Source of the DNA: an uncultured Oscillospiraceae bacterium
Lineage (GTDB): Bacteria > Bacillota > Clostridia > Oscillospirales > Acutalibacteraceae
Assembly: GCA_949295415.1 (NCBI GenBank)
Contig: CASFLA010000019.1
Span: forward strand, 1 to 39,494
Direction: 5' to 3'
DNA length: 39,494 nucleotides
Under the pieces are notes generated by a model, which worked only from the letters and a program-made list of their open reading frames with translations, ran no database searches and had not been told where the DNA came from. Below, one piece after another: positions 7,006 through 16,350 of the stretch. How positions within the stretch are numbered: the first letter of the stretch is position 1; each line of letters begins with the position of its first letter. A program made the translations under genes and the position numbers.

Positions 7006-10000
7006 TTAAAAGAATGACATCTGATTGGTATCGGGCAAAAAGCTTAAAGCGCCAACGCTTTTCAGCATCTCGATAACGGTTTTTGAAACTCCCGATTCGA
7101 TCTGCAAATCGTCAACCGAGATGAAATTGCCTGCCTCAATGGCTTTTTGAATATCTGCCGCCGCCTTTTCGCCAACACCGGGCAAAATTCCAATCGGCAG
7201 ACGGAGCTTTCCATCCTCAACCAAGAATTTTCTTGAATGAGATTTTCTCAAATCGATGGGCAGAATCTCAATACCGCGGCACATTATCTCATTGAAAATA
7301 TTAAGGTTTTCCAAAACAGATTTTTCCTTAACGCCTGCGGCATTGCCGAGCAGTTTTATATCATTAATGCGCTTTTTAACTGCCTCATGGCCTTTCAAAA
7401 TTGTTTCAACCTCAATATCCTCGGAGTGAACGGTAAAATATGCGGCATAAAATTCAACGGGCTTATGAACCTTATACCAGCCAAGGCGCAAAGCGGCAAT
7501 CATATAAGCCGCGGCATGAGCCTTAGGGAACATATATTTAATCTTATAGCAAGAGTCAATATACCACTCAGGGACATTATTCTCCCTCATGGTCTTGAGA
7601 TGCTCCTCAGTAAGCAGCTTCTTTGCCTTACCCTTACGGACAATTTCCATTATCTTAAAAGCCATTTTCTTGGGAACGCCCTTATAGATAAGGTAGGTCA
7701 TAATGTTATCACGGGTTCCGATAACCTCAGAAATAGTGCAAACCTTTTGTTTGATAAGTTCCTGTGCGTTGCCAATCCAAACGTCAGTTCCATGGGAAAG
7801 ACCCGAAATCTGCAGAAGATCAGAGAAGGTTTTAGGCTTTGCTTCAATCAACATATCGCGAACAAATTTTGTTCCGAGTTCCGGCAAAGCAAAGGTTCCT
7901 GTTTTAGAGCCAATATCGTTCTCCGTAACACCCAAGCGCTCAGGCGAGGCGAACAGGCTCATAACATCGGGGTCACTCATCGAAACCGAGAGAACCGAAA
8001 TACCGGTATATTCCTCCAAATACTTATAAATCGTGGGCACATCATGGCCAAGCTCGTCAAGCTTTAAGATGTTATCATGAATCTTATGGAAATCGAAATG
8101 GGTTGTAACCATATCGGAATCGACCTTATCAGCAGGATGCTGAACGGGACAAAAATCATAAATTTCCATATCTGCCGGAACGACAACCATTCCGCCCGGG
8201 TGCTGACCCGTTGTTCTTTTAACAGCCGCATCGCTTATTGCGGCGGCAAGACGCGCCTCCTCAGCCTTATTAAGCGATTTGCCAAAATCCTCGGCATAAT
8301 GCTTGACATAGCCGAAAGCGGTCTTCTCAGCAACGGTTGCAATAGTTCCCGCTTTGAAAACGTTTTCAGAGCCGAAAAGCTCTTCAGTATAGCGGTGAAC
8401 ATAGGGCTGAACCTCTCCCGAGAAGTTCTGGTCAATATCGGGGACCTTATCTCCGTCAAAGCCTAAGAATGTTTCAAACGGAATATCATGACCGTCGCGA
8501 TTATAATCGGCACCGCATTTTTCGCACTTCTTGGGCGGCAAATCAAAGCCCGAACCAACGCTACCATCAGTTATAAAAATAGAATGCTTACATTTAGGGC
8601 AAACATAATGCGGCACTAACGGGTTAACCTCTGAAATACCGTTCATGGTTGCGGCAAAGGATGAACCAACCGAACCACGCGAGCCAACCAGATAGCCCTT
8701 GCTTTCGGAATATTCAACCAATTTTTGCGCGGTAACATACATAACCGAGAAGCCATGGCGGATAATCGAATCAAGCTCGCGTTCAAGACGCTCTTTTACA
8801 ACCGGGGGCAACGGATCACCATAAATTTCATGAGCGCGGCGATAACATTTTTCAGTTAAAATATCATCCGAGCCCTCAATCTTAGGCGGATAGTTTCCGC
8901 TTGGAACGGCACGAACATTTTTATCAATCATATCCGCTATTTTAGCGGGATTATCAATAACAACCTCTTTTGCGCGGTCACCTAAATATTCAAATTCCTC
9001 GAGCATTTCCTCGGTCGTTTTAAAATACAACGGCGCCTGATTTTCAGCATCGGAGAAGCCCTGACCTGCCATAAGGATAGTTCTGAGTTTTGCATCTTCA
9101 GGATTCAAGAAATGCACATCTCCCGTTGCAACAACCGGTTTTCCCAGCTTGTCCGCAAGGTCGATAATCTTTTTGTTTAAGCCGAGCAGCTCCTCCATTG
9201 AATTAACAATTCCGTTGCGGAGCATAAACTCGTTATTGCCTCTCGGCTGAATTTCAAGATAATCATAGAACGAGGCAAGCTTTTCCAATTCATTCTGAGG
9301 CTTATTTTCTAAGATTGCGCGGAAAATTTCTCCCTGTTCGCAAGCACTGCCGATAACAAGACCTTCCCTATATTTTTCTAAAACACTTTTAGGAATAAGC
9401 GGCCTTGCGGGACGCGGCTTTGCAGGGTTTTCCTTGTTATATGTTTTAAGGTAATAGTTTAGGTTGGAATAAGATACCATCTTATATAAATTCTTAAGTC
9501 CTACCGGATTTTTAACAAGAATTATCTGGTGATAACGGGAAAGCGTTGTCGAGTCAACACCGCCATCGATACCGCCCTCTATTTCTTGAAAATCAACATC
9601 ATTAACGAAATAACATTCAATACCATAAATGATTTTAAAATCGCTATCCTCGTTATCGCGCATAATATCATCGTAGGCACTCATAGCATCAGGGAACGCC
9701 TGAACAACACCGTGGTCGGTTATGGCAACTGCCTTATGACCCCATTGGAACGCTCTTTTAACTACATCGGAAACAGGAATTATCGCGTCCATCTGCGACA
9801 TACTTGTATGTAAATGCAATTCAACGCGTTTCTCTGCAGCATTATCTACTCTTGACGGGAGCTTTTTAACTACTGCAATTGCATCGGGCTCTAAGCAATA
9901 ATCCTTTTCCCAATCATCCATAGCATAAATGCCGCGAACGATAACCGAGTTGCCCTTTTTTATAGCAGCGCCGATATTATCCGCCTGATTATTGCTGATA

Positions 10001-10803
10001 AGCATTTTAACGGTTATGGAGTTTGTTCCGTCATAAATTTGGAACTTAACTCTATGACCCTTGCCTGTTTTAGTTGCAACAATTTCAGAGAAGAAAACCT
10101 CTCCGCAAACGAGGTTTAACTCGCTTTCAGGGTTGATTTCTGATAACGGGGTTATATGGCCCGATATTTTTTTGCCAAAGACCTGCTCGGCAGTTTCTAT
10201 ATCAATATTAGCGCCCTCAAAAGCAGTAAGTCCCGAAAGCTTAACGCCGCTTTGTCTTTTCTCGCTTACTGCTCCGGCGTTTTGCTTTTGAAAGGGCTTA
10301 TGCTCGATTTTAGGTGCTTCCATTTGAACATCCTCGAGCTGACCGATAAAATGAACCTCAATATCGATGCCGAAAATATCCTTAACCTTGGCAATAAACT
10401 GCCTCTCAAAGTTTGATGCCTTTATAGCCTCTAATCCGCCAAATTTAAGGTTGATAGAAACAACGCCCTCATCGGTTCCATATTCTGCACCGTTAAGGTA
10501 GCCGTTGAGCATAACATTTTCAACCTTCAGACCCTCGGCTATATCCTCTGCCGCCTCATTAGAAAAAGCAGAAGCCGAGAATAATGCAATTATTTTTGCA
10601 TCATTAAGATTAATCCCTGCTTTAAGCTTTTCTGCGACAGTGCTTAAGGTTTTTCTTTTTATATAAGAGCCGAACCTGATATTTGCAGTTAAGGCTCTAC
10701 TATCGGTATCTATAACACAGCGTTCTATAACGCCTGCTAATATTTTCGGCTCAAAACCCTCTAATACAGCGCCGAAAATATCAGAAACCAACGCACGACT
10801 CAT
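7006..10803 (-). CDS. polC: DNA polymerase III alpha subunit, PolC type, without the inserted exonuclease domain
   Basis: The 1265-residue replicase of low-GC Gram-positives. Order: N-terminal region (about 1-225), OB domain (about 228-312), PHP domain beginning ELHLHTSMS (about 328), a zinc-binding module (CPKCKH...CEKCG), the polymerase palm with GSRGSVGSS and PDIDQNFSGE, then fingers and a C-terminal helix-hairpin-helix region. Typical PolC proteins are about 1430 residues and carry a DnaQ-like proofreading exonuclease inside PHP. Here the PHP segment IIYGIECYFVND (about 391-402) continues within 22 residues to YHQIILVKNPVGLKNLY, and no DxE exonuclease motif is present. The 165-180 residue shortfall matches the missing domain. 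It is the last gene of the pyrH operon, with a start at ATG 10803. Confidence 0.95.
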   Translation of the reverse strand: MSRALVSDIFGAVLEGFEPKILAGVIERCVIDTDSRALTANIRFGSYIKRKTLSTVAEKLKAGINLNDAKIIALFSASAFSNEAAEDIAEGLKVENVMLNGYLNGAEYGTDEGVVSINLKFGGLEAIKASNFERQFIAKVKDIFGIDIEVHFIGQLEDVQMEAPKIEHKPFQKQNAGAVSEKRQSGVKLSGLTAFEGANIDIETAEQVFGKKISGHITPLSEINPESELNLVCGEVFFSEIVATKTGKGHRVKFQIYDGTNSITVKMLISNNQADNIGAAIKKGNSVIVRGIYAMDDWEKDYCLEPDAIAVVKKLPSRVDNAAEKRVELHLHTSMSQMDAIIPVSDVVKRAFQWGHKAVAITDHGVVQAFPDAMSAYDDIMRDNEDSDFKIIYGIECYFVNDVDFQEIEGGIDGGVDSTTLSRYHQIILVKNPVGLKNLYKMVSYSNLNYYLKTYNKENPAKPRPARPLIPKSVLEKYREGLVIGSACEQGEIFRAILENKPQNELEKLASFYDYLEIQPRGNNEFMLRNGIVNSMEELLGLNKKIIDLADKLGKPVVATGDVHFLNPEDAKLRTILMAGQGFSDAENQAPLYFKTTEEMLEEFEYLGDRAKEVVIDNPAKIADMIDKNVRAVPSGNYPPKIEGSDDILTEKCYRRAHEIYGDPLPPVVKERLERELDSIIRHGFSVMYVTAQKLVEYSESKGYLVGSRGSVGSSFAATMNGISEVNPLVPHYVCPKCKHSIFITDGSVGSGFDLPPKKCEKCGADYNRDGHDIPFETFLGFDGDKVPDIDQNFSGEVQPYVHRYTEELFGSENVFKAGTIATVAEKTAFGYVKHYAEDFGKSLNKAEEARLAAAISDAAVKRTTGQHPGGMVVVPADMEIYDFCPVQHPADKVDSDMVTTHFDFHKIHDNILKLDELGHDVPTIYKYLEEYTGISVLSVSMSDPDVMSLFASPERLGVTENDIGSKTGTFALPELGTKFVRDMLIEAKPKTFSDLLQISGLSHGTDVWIGNAQELIKQKVCTISEVIGTRDNIMTYLIYKGVPKKMAFKIMEIVRKGKAKKLLTEEHLKTMRENNVPEWYIDSCYKIKYMFPKAHAAAYMIAALRLGWYKVHKPVEFYAAYFTVHSEDIEVETILKGHEAVKKRINDIKLLGNAAGVKEKSVLENLNIFNEIMCRGIEILPIDLRKSHSRKFLVEDGKLRLPIGILPGVGEKAAADIQKAIEAGNFISVDDLQIESGVSKTVIEMLKSVGALSFLPDTNQMSFF

Positions 10804-10824
10804 CCCATAAACATCCTTTAAAAA

Positions 10825-11877
10825 TTATAATTTCTCAATTTCTGCCATAAGTTCATTTAGAAGCTTATCTTCAGGAACCTTTCGCAGAATCTCACCTTTT
10901 TTGAATATAATTCCGCATCCATCGCCGCCTGCTATTCCAATATCGGCCGCCGATGCTTCACCCGGACCGTTAACAACACAGCCCATAACTGCAACCGTTA
11001 TATCCTTATTGCAATCTCTTAGCATTTCCTCTGCTTTTTTTGCAATGGAAATCAAATCAATTCTTGTTCTTCCGCATGTTGGGCAGGAAACAAGCTTAAC
11101 TCCGCCATTGCCTAAGCCAACTGCATTTAAAATATCCTTTGCGGCATAAACCTCTTTTACGGGTTCATCGGTAAGCGAAACTCTTATTGTATCGCCTATT
11201 CCCCTGAGCAAAAGGCCTCCTATGCCTGCCGCCGAATTTATAATTCCTCGCCTTTCTGTTCCTGCCTCGGTAACGCCTAAATGAAGCGGATAATCAGTTA
11301 CCTCTGCGGCTTTTATGTAAGCCTTATACATAGTAGGAACATCGGAAGATTTAATAGAAATAACAATATCATTAAAATCAAATTTTTCTAAAAGTGAGGC
11401 ATGAAACATAGCGCTTTCTACCAAGGCCTCAGCAGTAGCCGAACCATATTTGCTGAGAATACTCTTTTCAACCGAGCCTGAATTAACGCCGATTCTTATA
11501 GAAATATTTCTGCATTTGCAGGCATTGACAACCTGATGCACTCTATCCTCATCGCCTATATTGCCGGGGTTTATTCTTATTTTATCAACCCCTGCTGCCG
11601 CAGCCTCTAAAGCCAAGCGGTAATCAAAATGAATATCGGCAACTATGGGGGTTTTAACTGCCTCTTTCAAAGCAGGAATTAAAGCGACCGCATTTTTATC
11701 GGGAATAGCGGCTCTTATAATATCGCAGCCTGCCTTTTCGAGCGATATTGCCTGTGCAACCGATTTTTCAATATCATAAGACGGAGTGCTGAGCATTGAC
11801 TGAACGGTAATTTTATTGCCGCCGCCAATTTTTATACCGCCAACATTGACTGTTTTAGTAGTTTGATGATAAAACAC
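10825..11877 (-). CDS. ispG: 4-hydroxy-3-methylbut-2-en-1-yl diphosphate synthase IspG
   Basis: A 350-residue enzyme of the MEP pathway that reductively converts MEcPP to HMBPP using a [4Fe-4S] cluster. It has an N-terminal TIM barrel with the motif VADIHFDYRLA and KIRINPGNIG, and a C-terminal cluster domain with Cys ligands in SCPTCGR and VMGCVVNGPGEA. The length matches the short bacterial form. It lies between rseP and polC in the operon, 15 and 21 nt from its neighbours, and shares its pathway with dxr three genes upstream and with uppS, which uses the isoprenoid product. Confidence 0.96.
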   Translation of the reverse strand: MFYHQTTKTVNVGGIKIGGGNKITVQSMLSTPSYDIEKSVAQAISLEKAGCDIIRAAIPDKNAVALIPALKEAVKTPIVADIHFDYRLALEAAAAGVDKIRINPGNIGDEDRVHQVVNACKCRNISIRIGVNSGSVEKSILSKYGSATAEALVESAMFHASLLEKFDFNDIVISIKSSDVPTMYKAYIKAAEVTDYPLHLGVTEAGTERRGIINSAAGIGGLLLRGIGDTIRVSLTDEPVKEVYAAKDILNAVGLGNGGVKLVSCPTCGRTRIDLISIAKKAEEMLRDCNKDITVAVMGCVVNGPGEASAADIGIAGGDGCGIIFKKGEILRKVPEDKLLNELMAEIEKL

Positions 11878-11892
11878 TTTTTTATCTCCTAT

Positions 11893-12948
11893 TTAGAAAA
11901 ATCCGATAATATCTTTCAAAGTAATTACTGCTATAAATCCCAGCAAAATAACAAGACCTGCAGTATGAACTATTGCCTCAAACTTCTTAGGAATAGGCTT
12001 TCTTATTATCATCTCAATGATAAGGAAAAACGCTCTTCCACCGTCTAGTGCGGGAACAGGTAAAAGGTTAAATACGCCCAGATTTACAGTTATAAGCGCG
12101 ATTATTGGCAACAGTTCTGTTAATCCCAATTTTGCCGCAGTTCCTATAACTGCGGTAACACCAACGGGGCCCGAAACGGCACTGATGCCATATTTACCTG
12201 TTATCAAATCAATCAGCGAGAACCAAACTATTCTCGCATAAGAAAAGGTTCGCGTAAAGCTTTGGGAAATAAATGTGCCGAAGGTTTTTTCCTCGGCTTC
12301 AACATAAAAATCTATGGCAACATAGTTGATTCCTTCAATGGTTTCGGTTTTAAATCGAGGCTTAACCTCTATTTTTTGACCACCACGCTTAACCACAAAC
12401 TCAAGAGTATCACCCTCAACATTGCTTAAGCAATAACTTAAATCATAAGCCGAATAAACCCTTCTGCCGTTTATGCTGATAATCTCATCGCCCGGTTCTA
12501 AAACCTCTTGGCTTAGCGAATTTTCATGGAAGCTCGAAACGGTTGTGGTGATAAAGCGGTCGGCAGGAGCCAACATCAGCATAACAATAATGAACCCAAA
12601 AACGAGGTTGAAAAACGCACCTGCAATAATAATTATAAATCTTCTCCATGCAGGCTTGTTGCAAAAGGCTCTCGAATCGCCGCTTTCCTCATCCTCGCCC
12701 TCCATAGCGCAATATCCGCCAAAAGGAATAAGGCGCAGAGCATAAAGCGTTTCTTTTCCCTGCTTTTTAAAGATGGTAGGTCCAAAGCCAACCGAAAACT
12801 CATTAACTCTAACACCCATAGCTTTAGCGGCTATAAAATGGCCGAACTCATGAATTACTATCATAAAAAGGAACAAGAAAACTGCGACTAAATAGGGCCA
12901 AACATTAGAGAAAAAACCGCCGATGGCAGTAAAGATTGATGCTGTCAA
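11893..12948 (-). CDS. rseP: Site-2 protease RseP (M50 family)
   Basis: A 351-residue intramembrane zinc metalloprotease. The first membrane helix holds HEFGH (His33, Glu34, His37). A single PDZ domain occupies about residues 130-205 (GDEIISINGRRV). The last membrane helices carry NLLPVPALDGG, whose Asp is the third zinc ligand. The family performs the second cleavage in regulated intramembrane proteolysis, such as of anti-sigma factors, and can clear signal-peptide remnants. It lies between dxr and ispG with short gaps (12 and 15 nt), the usual Firmicute position. Its substrate in this organism is unknown. Confidence 0.95.
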   Translation of the reverse strand: MTASIFTAIGGFFSNVWPYLVAVFLFLFMIVIHEFGHFIAAKAMGVRVNEFSVGFGPTIFKKQGKETLYALRLIPFGGYCAMEGEDEESGDSRAFCNKPAWRRFIIIIAGAFFNLVFGFIIVMLMLAPADRFITTTVSSFHENSLSQEVLEPGDEIISINGRRVYSAYDLSYCLSNVEGDTLEFVVKRGGQKIEVKPRFKTETIEGINYVAIDFYVEAEEKTFGTFISQSFTRTFSYARIVWFSLIDLITGKYGISAVSGPVGVTAVIGTAAKLGLTELLPIIALITVNLGVFNLLPVPALDGGRAFFLIIEMIIRKPIPKKFEAIVHTAGLVILLGFIAVITLKDIIGFF

Positions 12949-12960
12949 AAAAACAACTCC

Positions 12961-14103
12961 TTAAATAAAGCTTAAAGCTAATTCCCTTGCGGCTTTATCA
13001 GCCTCGAAAACATCAGAAAGACTATAGTCCGAAACATCCTTTTGAGCCTTAAGAGCCGCGCAAACGATTTTGCCTATATCAAGGAAGCCGATTTTGCCCT
13101 CTAAGAATAAAGCTACTGCCGCTTCATTTGCACCATTAACTGCACAGGGCTTGAGTCCCCCGCTTTTAATGGCGGAAATTGCCGCGCCCAAGGGTTTAAA
13201 GGTCTCATAATCAGGTCTTTCAAAGGTTAGATTTCCAATTTCAAACAAATTAAGACTGCCTGACGGACAATCATAGCGCTCAGGGTAAGTCAAAGCATAC
13301 TGAATAGGCAATCGCATATCGGGAGTTCCCAACTGAGCAATAACTGCACCGTCAGTAAGCTCTACTGCCGAATGAACGATGCTCTGCCTATGAACCACTA
13401 CTTCTATATTATCGGGAGAAATATCAAAAAGATGCACCGCTTCGATAACCTCAAGTCCTTTATTCATAAGACTTGCAGAATCTATAGTGATTTTAGCACC
13501 CATCGACCAGTTTGGGTGCTTTAAAGCATCGGCAGGGGTAACATTTTTTAACTCTTCCTCTGTTTTATTAAAGAAAGGACCACCGCTTGCGGTTAATATA
13601 ATTTTTTTCAACGAGCCTTTTGGTGCTCCCTGCAGGCATTGGAATATTGCCGAATGCTCACTGTCAACAGGTAACAGCTTAACACCTTTTTTCGTAACCG
13701 CCTTTTTAACAAGGTAGCCGCCGGTTACTAATGTTTCCTTGTTTGCAAGCGCAATATCTTTTCCTGCCTCAATAGCCGCCAAGGTAGGCTTTAAGCCTGC
13801 GATTCCGACAATTGAGTTGAGCACTATGCCGGCATTATTATTAGCGGCAACAAATTCAACCGCTTCTTGACCTGAAAGCACCTCTGTTGCAGTATCGGTA
13901 ACCTTGATTTTAAGCTCCTTTGCCGCCGCTTCATTGATAACCGCTACCGCCGAAGGCTTAAACTCTCTTATCTGTTGCTCGAGCAGTTCTATATTGCTAT
14001 TTGCCGCAAGGACATCAACCTTAAAGCCATGCTTTCTTGCAACATCAAGGCTTTGCGTTCCTATAGAACCGGTTGAACCGAGAATGGCTATGGTTTTATT
14101 CAT
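12961..14103 (-). CDS. dxr: 1-deoxy-D-xylulose 5-phosphate reductoisomerase
   Basis: A 380-residue NADPH-dependent enzyme and the committed step of the MEP pathway (DXP to MEP). An N-terminal Rossmann motif GSTGSIGTQSLDV is followed by NKETLVTGG, VDSEHSAIFQ (metal and substrate site) and the SMGAKITIDSASLMNKGLEVIEA block in pieces typical of Dxr. Length is normal. It sits 14 nt after cdsA and 12 nt before rseP within the operon. With ispG in the same transcript, two MEP steps are co-expressed with uppS, linking isoprenoid supply to cell-wall lipid carrier synthesis. Confidence 0.97.
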   Translation of the reverse strand: MNKTIAILGSTGSIGTQSLDVARKHGFKVDVLAANSNIELLEQQIREFKPSAVAVINEAAAKELKIKVTDTATEVLSGQEAVEFVAANNNAGIVLNSIVGIAGLKPTLAAIEAGKDIALANKETLVTGGYLVKKAVTKKGVKLLPVDSEHSAIFQCLQGAPKGSLKKIILTASGGPFFNKTEEELKNVTPADALKHPNWSMGAKITIDSASLMNKGLEVIEAVHLFDISPDNIEVVVHRQSIVHSAVELTDGAVIAQLGTPDMRLPIQYALTYPERYDCPSGSLNLFEIGNLTFERPDYETFKPLGAAISAIKSGGLKPCAVNGANEAAVALFLEGKIGFLDIGKIVCAALKAQKDVSDYSLSDVFEADKAARELALSFI

Positions 14104-14117
14104 AAAAACTTCTCCGT

Positions 14118-14942
14118 TTAGATAACGATATTAAAATGGGAAATTATAAGATACAAAATTGGAACAACGGTCATAACGCTATCAAATCTATCTAAAATGC
14201 CGCCGTGACCGGGCATTATCTTGCCATAATCCTTAATACCGCAATCTCTCTTTATATAAGATGCAATCAAATCGCCAATCATTCCTGCAACCGACAAAAG
14301 CGGCGAAACTGCAACGAGCAGTAAAGCATTGGCGGTCTGTCCCGTTATTGCTTTAAAGATTATGCAGGAAACCCACATACAAATTACGGCAAATATAACG
14401 CCGCCGATAGCGCCCTCCACCGTCTTTTTCGGGCTGATTTCGGGTGCCATTTTATGCTTGCCGAAGAAATATCCCGAAAAATATGCGCCGGTATCACATG
14501 TCCAAGCGGCAACAAAGACGAGGAAGAGATAGAAAAGCCCGTGACCGTCTTTATAATTAAACACAGCCGCCATTGACCAGAAGCAGTAGGTTACAACCAC
14601 GGTCATTGCAAAGGCGTATGCCGCCTCGGTGGGCTTGACGGCTTTATGCATAAACATTGCAGATGCAAAAACCACCATTCCGAGCAGGACCGTAAAGGCT
14701 GAAGAATGAACGGGGATATATCCGCTATAGGCAAACGGGGTAACAACCGCATAAATCATGGCACAATTGGTTATGAATTTTGATTTTAAGTAACGAGTAG
14801 GCACCAAGGCTTCATAAACACCGATAGCACCAACAATCATCAGCAAAATATCAAGTATAATTCCGTCTATTTTAACGGCCGCAAAAACTGCGGCTAAGAA
14901 GATTGCAATTCCAACCGCCGCCGATATTATTCTTGTCTTCAC
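14118..14942 (-). CDS. cdsA: Phosphatidate cytidylyltransferase CdsA
   Basis: A 274-residue integral membrane enzyme with about eight predicted helices. It makes CDP-diacylglycerol from phosphatidate and CTP, the entry to phospholipid head-group synthesis. The signature region is complete: CDTGAYFSGYFFGKHK, ISPKKTVEGAIGG, and near the C-terminus KRDCGIKDYGKIMPGHGGILDRFDS, where the Asp pair binds metal. The gene follows uppS after 9 nt, the standard pairing in bacteria. Confidence 0.96.
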   Translation of the reverse strand: MKTRIISAAVGIAIFLAAVFAAVKIDGIILDILLMIVGAIGVYEALVPTRYLKSKFITNCAMIYAVVTPFAYSGYIPVHSSAFTVLLGMVVFASAMFMHKAVKPTEAAYAFAMTVVVTYCFWSMAAVFNYKDGHGLFYLFLVFVAAWTCDTGAYFSGYFFGKHKMAPEISPKKTVEGAIGGVIFAVICMWVSCIIFKAITGQTANALLLVAVSPLLSVAGMIGDLIASYIKRDCGIKDYGKIMPGHGGILDRFDSVMTVVPILYLIISHFNIVI

Positions 14943-14951
14943 ATTTTTCCC

Positions 14952-15683
14952 CTATACTCCGCCAAATCTGCGGTTTCTTTTATTAAAATCCTCTAGCGCT
15001 TTATCTAAATCCTTAGTTGAAAAATCGGGCCATAAAACATCGCTATACCAAAACTCCGCATACGCCGATTGCCAGACTAAGAAGTTTGAAAGCCTATATT
15101 CTCCGCTGGGTCTGATTATAAAATCGGGTTCGGATTGCTCACTTGTATAAATCTTGGCTGAAATATCATCCTCTGTTAAATCCTCGGGATTTTTTTCGCC
15201 GTTTTTAACCTCGTTGGCAATTTCTTTAACCGCATGCAGTATCTCGGCTCTGCCGCCATAGTTTACTGCCATATTAACAACAAGACCCGTTGCATCCTTA
15301 GAGTCAAACTCAGCCTGCTTCATAAGCTCTTTTATATCCTCGGGCAGAGCATCCAACTCACCGATAAAGCGCAGCTTAATATTTTCACTTTTGAAATTGG
15401 TAGAATCCTTCAGATATTTTCGAAGCAGGTCCATAATAGCATCAACCTCTTCTTTAGGTCTTCTCCAATTCTCAGTTGAAAACGCATAAACGGTAAGATA
15501 TTTTATTCCTAACTTATTGCAATGCCTTGCAATAGTTTTAAAGTTTTCGGAGCCTGCGGCATGGCCTGCAGTTCTGGGCAACATTCTTTTCTTTGCCCAA
15601 CGGCCGTTGCCGTCCATTATAATTCCGATATGCTCGGGTAAAATGCGCTCATCATTTGCAGTTTTCTTGCCAAAAATCGCCAT
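14952..15683 (-). CDS. uppS: Isoprenyl transferase (undecaprenyl diphosphate synthase)
   Basis: A 243-residue cis-prenyltransferase that builds the C55 carrier for peptidoglycan and wall polymers. It has HIGIIMDGNGRWAKKR with catalytic Asp24, the YAFSTENWRRPKEEV block, NYGGRAEI, and the C-terminal RPSGEYRLSNFL plus WPDF. The usual family form of that motif reads RTSGEQRLSNFL, so Pro and Tyr are small substitutions. Context between frr and cdsA is canonical. An intercistronic hairpin separates it from frr. Confidence 0.96.
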   Translation of the reverse strand: MAIFGKKTANDERILPEHIGIIMDGNGRWAKKRMLPRTAGHAAGSENFKTIARHCNKLGIKYLTVYAFSTENWRRPKEEVDAIMDLLRKYLKDSTNFKSENIKLRFIGELDALPEDIKELMKQAEFDSKDATGLVVNMAVNYGGRAEILHAVKEIANEVKNGEKNPEDLTEDDISAKIYTSEQSEPDFIIRPSGEYRLSNFLVWQSAYAEFWYSDVLWPDFSTKDLDKALEDFNKRNRRFGGV

Positions 15684-15700
15684 AATATCCCACCAGTTTC

Positions 15701-15729
15701 AAAATCCCATCGGAGAAAACTCCGATGGG
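15701..15729 (-). terminator. Hairpin between frr and uppS, possible attenuator
   Basis: A perfect 10-bp stem CCCATCGGAG/CTCCGATGGG (15729-15720/15715-15706) with loop TTTT is followed by ATTTTG on the minus strand. The U-tract is short, so it is likely a partial terminator or an mRNA-stabilising hairpin within the operon. Confidence 0.5.
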
Positions 15730-15736
15730 TTAAATT

Positions 15737-16291
15737 TTAAATCTCTAAAATTTCTTTTTCCTTTACTGCTGTCAAGTCATCAATCTCTTTGCAGTACTTG
15801 TCAGTAACGGTCTGAATTTTCTTTTCGCCGTTCGCCTGGTCATCCTCAGTGATGCTGTTGGCCTTTTTAAGACCCTTTAATTTTTCAATAGCATCGCGGC
15901 GGATTGAGCGGATTGCAACCTTGCTTTCCTCCGCAATTTTCTTAACATCCTTAACGATTTCCTTGCGGCGCTCCTCAGTAAGCGGCGGGAAAATAAGACG
16001 GATAACTCTACCGTCATTCTGCGGGTTGATTCCGATATCCGAAATCAAGATTGCCTTTTCAATAAGTTTTAAGGTTGAAGCATCATAGGGCTGAATCTGT
16101 AAAACTCTTGCTTCTGCAACCGAGATTGCGGCAAGCTGGTTCACAGGAGTAGGGCATCCATAGTAATCAACCGAAATTTTATCAAGCACCGAGGGGTTGG
16201 CTCGGCCTGCTCTTATTGAGCCGAATTCGCGGATAAGCACATCCAGCGTTTTTTCCATTTTTTCTTCTGCGGTTTTAATAGTTGTCTGCAT
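15737..16291 (-). CDS. frr: Ribosome recycling factor
   Basis: 184 residues, the normal size, with the conserved core EFGSIRAGRANPSVLDKI and the loop RVIRLIFPPLTEERRKE that joins the two domains. It splits post-termination ribosomes together with EF-G. AAGGAGG lies just upstream of the ATG at 16291. It follows pyrH after 59 nt that contain a short hairpin. Confidence 0.97.
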   Translation of the reverse strand: MQTTIKTAEEKMEKTLDVLIREFGSIRAGRANPSVLDKISVDYYGCPTPVNQLAAISVAEARVLQIQPYDASTLKLIEKAILISDIGINPQNDGRVIRLIFPPLTEERRKEIVKDVKKIAEESKVAIRSIRRDAIEKLKGLKKANSITEDDQANGEKKIQTVTDKYCKEIDDLTAVKEKEILEI

Positions 16292-16309
16292 ATATGTTTC
16301 CTCCTTAAT

Positions 16310-16339
16310 GCGAGGTGATTCGGGCTCGACTCTCCTCGC
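16310..16339 (-). other. Hairpin in the pyrH-frr gap
   Basis: GCGAGG (16315-16310 region) pairs with CCTCGC (16334-16339) around an 18-nt loop. It ends just before the frr Shine-Dalgarno and has no U-tract. A possible mRNA-processing or translational element of modest strength. Confidence 0.3.
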
Positions 16340-16350
16340 GTCAGTATTTT

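Noticed and set aside
7237-8067. 276-codon plus-strand ORF opposite polC
   Set aside because: It lies wholly inside polC on the other strand, has no ribosome binding site, and its translation shows no recognisable domain. It is a shadow of polC codon bias.
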